Assembly (NCBI RefSeq): GCF_050627025.1
Contig: NZ_CP192472.1
Length of the DNA stretch: 64,000 nucleotides
Source of the DNA: Variovorax paradoxus_P
Lineage (GTDB): Bacteria; Pseudomonadota; Gammaproteobacteria; Burkholderiales; Burkholderiaceae_C
Strand: one strand, 5' to 3'
In this document: positions 15,649 to 24,077 of the stretch, piece after piece
Layout of the letters: every line of letters starts with the position of its first letter
Position numbering within the stretch: the stretch's first letter is position 1
Notes under the pieces: generated by a model
What the model was told of the DNA's origin: nothing
Database searches by the model: none
What the model saw: only the letters and a program-made list of their open reading frames with translations
Made by a program: the position numbers and the translations under genes

Positions 15649-17349
15649 TCAGGCCGCAGCTGCGGCCCGCCGAACCACGTCGCGAGCCATGGCTTGCGCG
15701 AGTTCGTGTTCGCCAAGAAAGACTGTGGCCGTTGTCTGCTGGGTCAGCAGCCGGGCTTCGTCTTCGTTGTGGCTGCGAATCACGGTCTCGATTGCGGGGT
15801 TGAGCGTGCGCGCGGTTTCCATCATCTGGCGCACGTTGAGGGCGTCGGGCGTTGCAACCACCAGCACCCGGGCTCGCGCAATGTGCGCCTGGATCAGCAC
15901 CGCGGGTTCGGCTGCGTCGCCCCACACCGCCGCAATGCCGGCTTCGCGCAGCTTCTCGACCAGTTCGCGGTTCTGCTCGGCCACCACGTAGGGAATGTCG
16001 TTGGCCTCCAGTTCGGCCGCGATGCGACGCCCGACGCGGCCGTAGCCCACTAGCACAACCTGCCGTGAGAGGTACCTGGCCTCGGTCGTGGTCGGCAGTT
16101 CGGCCAACGGATGGTCTCGCGACTCGACGCCGCGCGCCAGCGGCATGCGGGCGTGCAGCCATTTTTGCAATGGCGTGATAAGGCTGAACCACAGCGGATT
16201 GGTGGCGATGGAAATCAACGCGCCCGCCAGGATGAGGCTCTGCCCCTCGGCCGGCAACACGCCGAGCGATACGCCAAGCCCCGCAAGGATGAACGAGAAC
16301 TCCCCGATCTGGGCCAGGCTGGCGCTCACCGTGAGCGCGGTGCCCAAGGGGTAGCGAAACGCCAGCACCAGCGCACAAGCCGCAAGCGACTTGCCCAGCA
16401 CGATCACGGCTACCACCGCAAGCACCTGCAGCGGGCGCTCGATGAGCACCGAGGGGTCGAACAGCATCCCTACCGACACGAAGAACAGCACCGCGAAGGC
16501 GTCTCGCAGCGGCAGCGATTCCTGTGCCGCGCGGTGGCTGAATTCCGACTCGCGCATGACCATGCCCGCGAAGAACGCGCCCAGCGCAAACGACACGCCG
16601 AACAGCGCCGCAGATGCGAACGCGATGCTGACCGCCGCAGCAATCACGCACAGCGTGAACAGCTCGCGCGAGCCGGTTCGCGTTACCTGCCAGAGAATCC
16701 ACGGAAAGGCCCGCCTTCCGACCACGAGCATGAGCGCCACGAAGCCGCCCACCTGCAGCAGCGTGAGCCCGAGCGTCTGCCACAGCGGGTCGGCGGCATC
16801 GGCAGCACCGGTGGCATGGCCGTCCAGCGCTCCCGCGAGCGGCGGCATCAGCACCAGGACCAGCACCATGGCCAGGTCTTCGACCACCAGCCAGCCGACG
16901 GCGATGCGGCCGGTGAACGAATCGAGAATGCCCAGGCTTTCGAGCGCCCGCAGCAGCACCACGGTGCTTGCCACCGACAGCGCCAGCCCGAAGACCAGCG
17001 CCTCGCCCCAGCTCCAGCCCCACCAGATTGCCAGCGCGCCGCCTAGCAGCGTAGCCACGGCAATTTGCGCCAACGCGCCCGGCAATGCGATCTTGCGCAC
17101 CGCCAGCAGGTCGTCGAGCGAAAAATGCAGGCCCACGCCGAACATCAGCAGCATCACGCCAATTTCGGCCAGCTGCGCTGCAATGCCGGCATCGGCCACG
17201 AAGCCCGGCGTGAAGGGCCCGATGATCACACCCGCCAGCAGGTAGCCGACCAGCGCGGGCAGCCGCAGGCGCACCGCAAGAAAGCCGAACACGAGCGCCA
17301 GCCCCAGGCCGGCGGCGATGGTGTTGATGAGTGAAACGCTGTGGGGCAT
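15649..17349 (-). CDS. ybaL: Kef/YbaL-type monovalent cation:proton antiporter
   Basis: A 566-residue membrane protein of the CPA2 family: about twelve helices in the first 390 residues (for example ALVGYLLAGVIIGPFTPGFV, and GLALSVASTVVLLRALE with the conserved exchanger motif), then a cytoplasmic TrkA-N/RCK domain from about residue 420 (VVLVGYGRVGRRIAAELEAN). No TrkA-C domain is evident. The length and architecture match E. coli YbaL. It probably exchanges K+ or Na+ for protons under nucleotide control. The start codon and Shine-Dalgarno GGAG are buried in a perfect hairpin (separate entry). Confidence 0.9.
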   Translation of the reverse strand: MPHSVSLINTIAAGLGLALVFGFLAVRLRLPALVGYLLAGVIIGPFTPGFVADAGIAAQLAEIGVMLLMFGVGLHFSLDDLLAVRKIALPGALAQIAVATLLGGALAIWWGWSWGEALVFGLALSVASTVVLLRALESLGILDSFTGRIAVGWLVVEDLAMVLVLVLMPPLAGALDGHATGAADAADPLWQTLGLTLLQVGGFVALMLVVGRRAFPWILWQVTRTGSRELFTLCVIAAAVSIAFASAALFGVSFALGAFFAGMVMRESEFSHRAAQESLPLRDAFAVLFFVSVGMLFDPSVLIERPLQVLAVVAVIVLGKSLAACALVLAFRYPLGTALTVSASLAQIGEFSFILAGLGVSLGVLPAEGQSLILAGALISIATNPLWFSLITPLQKWLHARMPLARGVESRDHPLAELPTTTEARYLSRQVVLVGYGRVGRRIAAELEANDIPYVVAEQNRELVEKLREAGIAAVWGDAAEPAVLIQAHIARARVLVVATPDALNVRQMMETARTLNPAIETVIRSHNEDEARLLTQQTTATVFLGEHELAQAMARDVVRRAAAAA

Positions 17350-17373
17350 CGCTCCATTTTGCAGGAGCGATGC
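17346..17373 (-). promoter_or_regulatory. Perfect hairpin covering the ybaL ribosome site and start codon
   Basis: The transcript reads GCATCGCTCC, loop TGCAAAAT, then GGAGCGATGC. The 3' arm contains both the Shine-Dalgarno GGAG (17355-17352) and the ATG (17349-17347), and every base of the arms pairs (10 bp). In the folded state the start is hidden, so translation should need unfolding by temperature, a protein, a small RNA or a ligand. The pairing is read directly; the role is inference. Confidence 0.65.
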
Positions 17374-17429
17374 ACGGCCTTTTGCTTCAGCAGGCCTTTC
17401 GCCGAGCCTTCATCGGCTCTTGGCCATGA

Positions 17430-18773
17430 TCAATCGGCCATCTTGCTGACGCGCGCGCCTTCGAGCACTTCAGGCTCTTGCGACTCGACCCAGCTCTCGT
17501 TGTTGAGGCCGGCTCGCAGCCGGTCGGTGTCGAGCTCTTTAGTCCACTTGGCCACCACGATGGTGGCCACGCCGTTGCCGATGAGGTTGGTCAGCGCGCG
17601 CGCCTCGGACATGAAGCGGTCGATGCCCAGGATGAGCGCCAGGCCGGCCACCGGCACATGGCCCACGGCCGACAGCGTGGCCGCCAGCACGATGAAGCCG
17701 CTTCCGGTAACGCCCGCCGCACCCTTGGACGTCAGCAGCAGCACGGCCAGCAGCGTGATCTCCTGCGTCAGCGTCATCGGCGTGTTGGTGGCCTGCGCAA
17801 TGAACACCGCCGCCATGGTCAGGTAGATGGAAGTGCCGTCCAGGTTGAACGAATAGCCGGTAGGAATGACCAGGCCCACGCAAGCCTTGTTGGCGCCCAG
17901 GTTTTCCATCTTCTCCATCATGCGCGGCAGCACCGATTCGGACGACGAGGTGCCCAGCACGATCAGCAGTTCTTCCTTGATGTACTTGATGAACTTCCAG
18001 ATGCTGAAGCCGTGGAAGCGCGCAATGAGCCCCAGCACCACGAAGATGAACAGCAGGCAGGTGAGATAGAACGTACCCATCAGCTTGCCGAGCGAGAACA
18101 GGCTGCCCAGGCCGTACTTGCCGATGGTGAAGGCCATGGCACCGAAGGCGCCGATGGGTGCGAGCTTCATGATGTAGCCGACGATCACGAAGAGCACGTG
18201 CGAGCCCTTCTCGATCACATCGAACACCAGCGTGCCACGACCGCCGAAGCGGTGCAGAGCAAAGCCGAACAGCACCGCAATGAGCAGCACCTGCAGGATC
18301 TCGCCCTTGGCAAAGGCGTCGACCACCGTGGTGGGAATCACGTTGAGAAGAAAGTCGACCGTGCCGGTCATCTTGCCCGGGCCGGTGTACGAGGCAATCG
18401 ACTTGGTGTCGAGCGTGGTCGGGTCGATGTTCATGCCCGCGCCGGGCTTGAGCACGTTGACCAGCAGCAGGCCCACCACGAGCGCAACGCTGCTCACGAT
18501 CTCGAAGTACAGCAGCGCCAGGCCGCCGGTCTTGCCGACCTTCTTCATGTCTTCCATGCCGGCAATGCCCACCACCACCGTGCAGAAGATGATCGGCGCA
18601 ATGATCATCTTGATGAGCTTGATGAAGCCGTCGCCGAGCGGCTTCATCGACTCGCCGATGGCGGGATAGAAATGCCCGAGCAGCACGCCGATGATCACCG
18701 CCGTGATCACCTGCACGTAAAGGGAGCGGTAGAGAGGGGGTTTCTTGGTTGGTGTGATTGTTGTGTCTGCCAT
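17430..18773 (-). CDS. dctA: C4-dicarboxylate:cation symporter DctA
   Basis: A 447-residue inner-membrane transporter of the DAACS family. MKPLGDGFIKLIKMIIAPII, IKEELLIVLGTSSSESVLPR (the serine-rich re-entrant loop), GLVIPTGYSFNLDGTSIYLT and SKGAAGVTGSGFIVLAATLS are the DctA signatures for substrate and cation binding. It takes up succinate, fumarate and malate aerobically. GGAGG lies upstream of the ATG. No DctB/DctD two-component genes are nearby, so its control must come from elsewhere. Confidence 0.96.
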   Translation of the reverse strand: MADTTITPTKKPPLYRSLYVQVITAVIIGVLLGHFYPAIGESMKPLGDGFIKLIKMIIAPIIFCTVVVGIAGMEDMKKVGKTGGLALLYFEIVSSVALVVGLLLVNVLKPGAGMNIDPTTLDTKSIASYTGPGKMTGTVDFLLNVIPTTVVDAFAKGEILQVLLIAVLFGFALHRFGGRGTLVFDVIEKGSHVLFVIVGYIMKLAPIGAFGAMAFTIGKYGLGSLFSLGKLMGTFYLTCLLFIFVVLGLIARFHGFSIWKFIKYIKEELLIVLGTSSSESVLPRMMEKMENLGANKACVGLVIPTGYSFNLDGTSIYLTMAAVFIAQATNTPMTLTQEITLLAVLLLTSKGAAGVTGSGFIVLAATLSAVGHVPVAGLALILGIDRFMSEARALTNLIGNGVATIVVAKWTKELDTDRLRAGLNNESWVESQEPEVLEGARVSKMAD

Positions 18774-18851
18774 GTCATGCCTCCAGGGGGTGCAAAACTT
18801 TATGACCCTTTTTGCCGCTTTCCATTCGTAGAAGCCACATCGCCGAAAACG

Positions 18852-18876
18852 AAAAAACCCGCCGAAGCGGGTTTTT
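18852..18876 (-). terminator. Intrinsic terminator after phaB
   Basis: An AAAAACCCGC / GCGGGTTTTT stem with loop CGAA (a stable tetraloop) lies 24 bases after the phaB stop. It carries A- and T-tracts on both sides, so it works on either strand in principle. It separates phaB from dctA. Confidence 0.9.
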
Positions 18877-18899
18877 CGATCAGGTTGCGGTCAGCATGA

Positions 18900-19637
18900 T
18901 CAGTGCATGTGAAGCCCGCCGTTGACCGAGAAGTCGGCCCCGGTGGAGTAGCCGCCCTCGTCCGTGGCAAGCCACGAGATGATGGAGGCAATTTCACTTG
19001 GCTCGCCCAGGCGCTTGACCGGAATGGTGGCCACGATCTTGTCGAGCACTTCCTGGCGAATGGCTTTCACCATGTCGGTGCCGATGTAGCCCGGGCTCAC
19101 GGTATTGACCGTGACACCCTTGCTTGCAAGCTCTTGCGCCAGCGCCATCGTGAAGCCGTGCATGCCGGCCTTGGCCGCCGAGTAGTTGGTTTGCCCCGCC
19201 TGGCCCTTGGCGCCGTTCACCGAGCTGATGTTGATGATGCGGCCCCAGCCTTTTTCGACCATGTCGCCCACCACCTGCTTGGTGACGTTGAACATGCTGT
19301 TGAGGTTGGTTTCGATGACCGCGCTCCAGTCTTCCGGCGTCATCTTCAGGAACATGCGGTCCCGCGTGATGCCGGCGTTGTTGACGAGCACGTCGATGGC
19401 ACCGTGCGCTGCCTTTGCGGCAGAAAACGCCTCGACCGTGGATTGCCAGTCGCCGACATTGCCGACCGACGCGTGGAACTCGAAGCCCAGGGCCTTTTGC
19501 TCGGCCAGCCATTTGGCATGGTCGCGCGTGGGGCCGCAGCCTGCGACGACAGTGAAGCCGTCTTTGAAAAGGCGCTGGCAGATGGCAGTTCCGATGCCAC
19601 CCATGCCTCCGGTGACATATGCAACTTTCTTGCTCAT
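18900..19637 (-). CDS. phaB: Acetoacetyl-CoA reductase
   Basis: A 245-residue SDR enzyme that reduces acetoacetyl-CoA to (R)-3-hydroxybutyryl-CoA with NADPH, the second step of PHB synthesis. It has the cofactor motif VTGGMGGIGTAICQRL, LVNNAGITRD, the catalytic NISSVNG and NYSAAKAGMHGFTMALAQE segments (Ser-Tyr-Lys), and the PhaB-type NTVSPGYIGTDMVKAI. AAGGA precedes the ATG. It stands alone with its own terminator; phaA and phaC lie about 26 kb away. Confidence 0.95.
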   Translation of the reverse strand: MSKKVAYVTGGMGGIGTAICQRLFKDGFTVVAGCGPTRDHAKWLAEQKALGFEFHASVGNVGDWQSTVEAFSAAKAAHGAIDVLVNNAGITRDRMFLKMTPEDWSAVIETNLNSMFNVTKQVVGDMVEKGWGRIINISSVNGAKGQAGQTNYSAAKAGMHGFTMALAQELASKGVTVNTVSPGYIGTDMVKAIRQEVLDKIVATIPVKRLGEPSEIASIISWLATDEGGYSTGADFSVNGGLHMH

Positions 19638-19813
19638 GAAATTTTCCTTGATGTGTGCGAAGCAAAAGCCTGAACGGCCGCCTTCACTCTAGCGAGTTTC
19701 GAGCCATCGTTCTCTGAGGAAAACACTGAGCCAAGCTTGCAACCAGCTGTCACGGCGCGGCAATATGCAACCAGATGCGCGAGTCTGTACCTTCTTGCTC
19801 GTTTCGCCGCGCC

Positions 19814-20365
19814 TCAGGAGTTCGAAAGTATGAGTTTCAACCCGCGGCACACGCCGCTGGCGACAAGCCCGGTAACAGCGAGCATTGCCGCCGTGTGAAC
19901 GCCGACCGCCGCAAGCGCCAGCATCAGCGAACCCGATGCGCCCGCCTCCTGTGCGGCAGTCCCGCCCATGCAGAGGGGAATGAGCGCAGGCACCAGCATC
20001 AACCCGGCGCCGTGCGCAGTAGCCATCATGAAAGACCAGAGCGCCAGCCCTGCGTGTCCCGCCGGCACGCGCACCGCCTTGGGTGTGCGGCCCGAAAAAT
20101 GCAGCACTGCAAATACGACGACCAGCGAGCCCGCTGCCACCTGCATCGCCAGCCGGTCCATCGACATGCCGAACGCCACCGCCGCGGCCACCAGCGCAAC
20201 CGATGCGGCGTGCCCGACCGCGATGGGCATCAGGGCCCGCAGCGCCTGGCGCCTGTCTTTCGACCGCACGCCCCAGGCTGCGGCCCACATCCAGCCGGCG
20301 GCAGGGTTCAACCCGTGAATGGCGCCGACACCCGCCACCACCAGCCAGGGCCAAAGGCTTTCCAC
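19814..20365 (-). CDS. Polytopic membrane protein of unknown function
   Basis: A 183-residue protein with about five or six membrane helices (PWLVVAGVGAIHGLNPAAGW, then GHAASVALVAAAVAFG, AAGSLVVVFAVLHFSG, and others). The conserved-looking HGLNPAAGWMWAAAWG near the N-terminus and the histidines in HAASV and TAHGAG recall transporters of the nickel/cobalt or urease-accessory type, but I cannot assign it. It is the last gene of a four-gene minus-strand operon; 31 bases separate it from the DUF899 gene. Confidence 0.75.
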   Translation of the reverse strand: MESLWPWLVVAGVGAIHGLNPAAGWMWAAAWGVRSKDRRQALRALMPIAVGHAASVALVAAAVAFGMSMDRLAMQVAAGSLVVVFAVLHFSGRTPKAVRVPAGHAGLALWSFMMATAHGAGLMLVPALIPLCMGGTAAQEAGASGSLMLALAAVGVHTAAMLAVTGLVASGVCRGLKLILSNS

Positions 20366-20396
20366 GGCATGCCCTCGCGTTCAGCCGGGTTGCCCG

Positions 20397-21185
20397 TCAG
20401 TTCGACGGATGGCAGCAGGCATGGGCTGCGGGCTTTGTGGCCGGCGCCGGCTCGTAGCGGTCGTGGTGGCGCACCCAGTCCATGGTGTAGACCGCGTTGT
20501 GCTCGTCGCGGCCCTTGGGGGTGAGATCGAGCAGGTTGTAGGTGCCCATCATCACTTCGACGCCGCGCTCGTAGGTCGAATAGGTGTGAAAGACCTCGCC
20601 CGCATCGTTCTTGTAGAACACGCTGATGCCGGGTGCCTCCTCGGCTGGAAACGGCCGCACGCTGTAGTTGTAGTAGACCTCGCCCTTGCCTTCGGCCCAT
20701 TGTTCCGACGTGAAGCTCACGCCGAAGTCGTAGTTGAAATCGCTGCCGTACGCCGACACCCACTTGAACTGCCACCCCATGCGCCTGCGGAACCGCTCGA
20801 TCTGCCCGAGCGGCGCGCGTGACACGGCCAGCAGCGTGACGTCGCGGTTTTCCAGGTGCACCTTCATTCCGTCGACGTGGTCGGCCATGTAGGAGCAGCT
20901 CGGGCATCCCTGCTCCCAATCGGGGCCGAGCATGAAATGCTGCACCAGCAACTGGCGCCGGCCTTCGAACAGGTCGGCCAGGGCGCGGGGGCCGTCGGGC
21001 GTGTCGAAGGTGTAGTTCTTCTCGACGCGCGTCCAGGGCAAAGCGCGGCGCTCGCGGGCGATCTGGTCGCGCAGGTGCGTCAGTTCCTTTTCACGCGCCA
21101 GCAGCGCCTTGCGCTGGGCAAGCCAACGGTCCTTGGCAACGACAGGGTGGTTGGCAATGCTTGTTGCGGCAACGGTGGTGTTCAT
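20397..21185 (-). CDS. DUF899 thioredoxin-fold family protein
   Basis: A 262-residue soluble protein of the DUF899 family: LLAREKELTHLRDQIARERR, then LPWTRVEKNYTFDTPDG, LADLFEGRRQLLVQHFMLGP and GCPSCSYMADHVD. The CPSC pair sits where thioredoxin-like proteins keep their redox cysteines. The C-terminus adds HACCHPSN, a possible metal site. The physiological reaction is not established. It lies between the beta-propeller gene (48 bases) and the membrane protein gene. Confidence 0.85.
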   Translation of the reverse strand: MNTTVAATSIANHPVVAKDRWLAQRKALLAREKELTHLRDQIARERRALPWTRVEKNYTFDTPDGPRALADLFEGRRQLLVQHFMLGPDWEQGCPSCSYMADHVDGMKVHLENRDVTLLAVSRAPLGQIERFRRRMGWQFKWVSAYGSDFNYDFGVSFTSEQWAEGKGEVYYNYSVRPFPAEEAPGISVFYKNDAGEVFHTYSTYERGVEVMMGTYNLLDLTPKGRDEHNAVYTMDWVRHHDRYEPAPATKPAAHACCHPSN

Positions 21186-21233
21186 GGCGATGTGTTCCTT
21201 GGCTCGATGAATCGTTTGGGCGAACGGATGTGC

Positions 21234-21923
21234 TCACGCCCTGGTGGCCGCCTTGGGGCGCCGCACGGCGCGGACCTTTCCGCTGTCTCCGCCGCCGCAA
21301 TAGAAGAGGTCTCCCCCGTCGGATTCGAGCCCGCTCACCCCCGTGCCGCGCGGCATTTCGAGCCGTTCGAGCACGGCGCCGCTTTCGGGGTTGATGCGGC
21401 GGAGGTCGCTCTCGTCGCCCTCCCAGGTGCCATGCCACAGTTCGCCGTCGACCCAGGTCACGCCGGTAACGAAGCGGTTGGACTCGATGGTGCGGAGCAC
21501 GGCGCCCGTGGCCGGATCGATCTGGCAGATCTTGCGGTCGCGGTACTGGCCCACCCACAGGCTGCCCTCGGCCCAGGTGAGCCCCGAGTCGCTGCCTTTG
21601 CCGGGCGCGGGAATCGAAGCCACCACCGTGCCCGTCACGGGGTCGATCTTGTCGATGCGCGCCTCGGTGATCTGATACAGGTACGTGCCGTCGAAGGCGG
21701 TGCCTGCGTCTCCGGCGCAGGCCAGGGTGCGCGTCGTCTCGCCGCTCACCGGGTCGAAGGCAATCAGGCCGTCGCGCGTGGCGGCCCAGACGCGCTGGCC
21801 GTCGTGGGTAACGCCGCCCACGCTCGCCTCGCCGGCCAGGGGCCCGTACTCGCGAACGATTTCGGCTGCACTCGCCGTGATGGAGGCCTGGTCCTTGCCT
21901 GCCTTGCTGCTGCTACTGCTCAT
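21234..21923 (-). CDS. Beta-propeller (YVTN/lyase-like repeat) protein
   Basis: A 229-residue protein made of about five repeats of the type GQRVWAATRDGLIAFDPVSG, each about 40 residues: strand, Trp-rich strand, xIDPxTGxV. This is the propeller seen in glutamine cyclotransferase-like and virginiamycin-lyase-like proteins. The start after a Ser-rich tract has no signal peptide, so it should be cytosolic. It is the second gene of the four-gene operon. A sensing, scaffold or lyase role is possible; no catalytic residue set was recognised. Confidence 0.75.
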   Translation of the reverse strand: MSSSSSKAGKDQASITASAAEIVREYGPLAGEASVGGVTHDGQRVWAATRDGLIAFDPVSGETTRTLACAGDAGTAFDGTYLYQITEARIDKIDPVTGTVVASIPAPGKGSDSGLTWAEGSLWVGQYRDRKICQIDPATGAVLRTIESNRFVTGVTWVDGELWHGTWEGDESDLRRINPESGAVLERLEMPRGTGVSGLESDGGDLFYCGGGDSGKVRAVRRPKAATRA

Positions 21924-21968
21924 TGCTGCTCCTTGTTTACGCCCCGCGCCGGGGCCTTGGAGGCAACT

Positions 21969-23189
21969 CTATTCAATCGGCAGCGCGGCGGGGAGTAACA
22001 AGATCGTCGTGAATCCGGTCAGCGGCGGCGAGAGCCAGCGCCGGGCCCTCGCCCGCCCGATGGCGCGCACGCGGCCCTCGGACTCCAGCTCGGCGAGCGC
22101 GCGCTGCACAGTGCGCTGGCTCGCCCCCAATGCCAGCGCCAGCGCCGAGGTCGACCACGCCGCCCCGTCGGAGAGCAGCGCGAGCAGCGACGCCTGGTCG
22201 CCGTCGATGGGCGGCGCCAGCACGGCAACCTCGCGCCCGCCGTGCGGCTTGAGCACGAATCCCCGCGCCGTCGCCTCGATGCCCGCCAGCGGTGCAACGA
22301 GTGCGCGCAGCCGGCCGACCTCGACCCGCAGCCGCACCCGAAGTGTCTCGTCGGGGTGGCGGGTGTTGAACGCATAGGCAATCAGCGATTCGCGATCGAT
22401 ATCGCCGGGCGACGCTTCGGCCAAGGCGCGCGCCAGTGCGAACAGCACCGGTCGCCGCGCCAGCGGCCGCCATGCATCGCCGGCGCCCACCCCGCGGCGG
22501 CATGCATCGACCACCAGCGCGTCAGATGCCAGCAGTGCCTCCACGTCGCGCAGGCGCAGCGTCTCTTCGCCACCGGCGGAGCGCCGCCGCGCGGCGGGAC
22601 GGTCGAGCGCAGCCCGCGCCTCCACCACCTCGGCCAGCAGCGCCGGCACACGCGCGCGCTCGGCTGCCTCGTGCGCGCGAGCGAGCGCGGCCTGCGCCGC
22701 ACCGGTGCGCAGCGATCGCAGCGCCAGCTCGGCCGCGGTGAGCGCGGCAACCGCTGCCAGCGATGCCGGCAACCCGCGCGCATCGAGCGGGGCCAGCGTG
22801 GCCGCCGCTTCGTCGAGCCGGCCGAGCAGCAGGAATTTGCGCGCTGCAATCAGCCGCGCCTGCAGCGCATTGCCATGGTCCGCATGCGCCTCGAGCGTGG
22901 AGGCCGCTGCCGCAAGCGACCGCGGCGATCCGCCAAGGTCGCGCATGGCCAGCGCCACCTCGGCCTCGGCGACAACGCAGCGGGCGCGCGCCAGTTCTTC
23001 GTGCGCGCCAAACCCGCGGGCCGCTCGCCGAAGAAGCTCGCGTGCGCGCGGGTGTTCGCCAAGCTGCGCCATGGCGATGCCGCGCAGGGCCAACGCAGGC
23101 GGGTCGTCGCGCAAGGCAACCCGCTTGAGCGCGCCGAGCGCGTCGCCCGCGGCAAGCGCCCGCGCAGAGGCGGCGATCAGGGAATCCAT
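21969..23189 (-). CDS. Transcriptional regulator with two winged-helix segments
   Basis: A 406-residue Ala- and Arg-rich protein. Residues 1-200 look like helical TPR-type repeats. Around residues 265-320 the segment HPDETLRVRLRVEVGRLRAL and on to GIEATARGFVLKP resembles the recognition helix and wing of OmpR-type C-terminal domains. At about 335-390 a second winged helix (STSALALALGASQRTVQRAL, ELESEGRVRAIGRARARRW) resembles GntR/IclR-type readers. It is the first gene of the operon with the propeller, DUF899 and membrane genes and probably controls it. Family placement is by eye only. Confidence 0.6.
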   Translation of the reverse strand: MDSLIAASARALAAGDALGALKRVALRDDPPALALRGIAMAQLGEHPRARELLRRAARGFGAHEELARARCVVAEAEVALAMRDLGGSPRSLAAAASTLEAHADHGNALQARLIAARKFLLLGRLDEAAATLAPLDARGLPASLAAVAALTAAELALRSLRTGAAQAALARAHEAAERARVPALLAEVVEARAALDRPAARRRSAGGEETLRLRDVEALLASDALVVDACRRGVGAGDAWRPLARRPVLFALARALAEASPGDIDRESLIAYAFNTRHPDETLRVRLRVEVGRLRALVAPLAGIEATARGFVLKPHGGREVAVLAPPIDGDQASLLALLSDGAAWSTSALALALGASQRTVQRALAELESEGRVRAIGRARARRWLSPPLTGFTTILLLPAALPIE

Positions 23190-23232
23190 AGGCCGCGGAG
23201 GTTAACCCGCCCTGCCGGTCGCCCCACTGGAG

Positions 23233-23245
23233 TTGTACAGTACAA
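23233..23245. promoter_or_regulatory. NrtR-type operator before nrtR
   Basis: TTGTACAGTACAA is a perfect odd-length palindrome 25 bases before the nrtR TTG start. The same core recurs twice before the pncA-like gene, which marks it as the binding site of the Nudix-related repressor encoded beside it. Its position implies autoregulation. Confidence 0.85.
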
Positions 23246-23270
23246 CCTCTTTCGGAAAGGAGGCCCTGTC

Positions 23271-24011
23271 TTGAAACCTTCCAACACACAGGCCGATTTG
23301 AAATTCCCCAGGCCGCTGGTCACTGTCGACGTCGTCATCTTCACCGTGCTGGAAGATGAACTGAAGGTCGTCCTGATGCGCCGCCCCAGCGATGCCCACG
23401 AACCGTTTCCCGGACGCTGGGCCCTGCCGGGAGGATTCATCGACGTAGCCAAGGACGCCAGCCTGCTCGACTGCGCCTTGCGCAAGCTGCAAGAAAAAAC
23501 CGGCGTTTCTGCGCCGTACCTGGAGCAACTGGGCAGTTGGGGCGGCGCAAGCCGCGACCCGCGGGGCTGGTCGACCACGCATGCATTCTTTGCGCTGGTG
23601 CCGAGCCAGGACCTGGTGCTCGAAAAAGGAGCGAACGCTGCGCAGGTCGAATGGGTAGATGCGGCTGCGGCCAGCCGCAAGCGCCTAGCCTTCGACCACG
23701 CCGAAATCCTCGAAGCCGCCATTGCCCGCCTGCGCAGCAAGGTGGAATACACCTCGCTCCCAGCCTTTCTGCTGGGCGAACCCTTCACCCTGCCGCAGCT
23801 GCAGCACACCTACGAAGTGGTGCTGGGCCGCCCGGTCGACAAAAGCGCTTTTCGCAAGCGCATGCTCGACGCCGGCTTCATGGAAGAAGCCGGCACGGTG
23901 GAAGGCACCTTCGGCCGGCCGGCCATGGGCTACCGGTTGCGCGACCGGTCGCAGGCTGCCCTGTTCCCCCGCACCTTCAGCCCGCGCGACTCTGCGGAGC
24001 CTGGTGCTTGA
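23271..24011 (+). CDS. nrtR: Nudix-related transcriptional repressor NrtR
   Basis: A 246-residue regulator of NAD metabolism. The N-terminal Nudix-like domain (about residues 15-150) has FPGRWALPGGFIDVAKDASL, but the catalytic box is degenerate (RKLQEKTG instead of REUxEExG), as expected for a sensor of ADP-ribose or NAD-related ligands rather than a hydrolase. The C-terminal winged helix (about 165-235) has TYEVVLGRPVDKSAFRKRML. The TTG start is chosen because AAGGAGG (23257-23263) lies seven bases upstream. Three matching palindromes flank the gene, and the four NAD genes follow on the same strand. Confidence 0.92.
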   Translation: MKPSNTQADLKFPRPLVTVDVVIFTVLEDELKVVLMRRPSDAHEPFPGRWALPGGFIDVAKDASLLDCALRKLQEKTGVSAPYLEQLGSWGGASRDPRGWSTTHAFFALVPSQDLVLEKGANAAQVEWVDAAAASRKRLAFDHAEILEAAIARLRSKVEYTSLPAFLLGEPFTLPQLQHTYEVVLGRPVDKSAFRKRMLDAGFMEEAGTVEGTFGRPAMGYRLRDRSQAALFPRTFSPRDSAEPGA

Positions 24012-24026
24012 CATCCTTCGAGTAAG

Positions 24027-24061
24027 TTGTACTATGCAACCCATATAGTTGCACAGTACAA
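24027..24061. promoter_or_regulatory. Tandem NrtR-type operators before the NAD operon
   Basis: TTGTACTATGCAA (24027-24039) and TTGCACAGTACAA (24049-24061) are two imperfect copies of the palindrome upstream of nrtR, with 22 bases between their starts, about two helical turns. They lie 17-51 bases before the pncA-like ATG, overlapping the expected promoter, so repression of the operon is likely. Confidence 0.85.
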
Positions 24062-24077
24062 CTCAATAGAGAAAACC

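Noticed and set aside
24027..24077. N-terminal extension of the pncA-like gene
   Set aside because: It would place the start on the NrtR palindromes and has no ribosome site; the ATG at 24078 begins the family homology.
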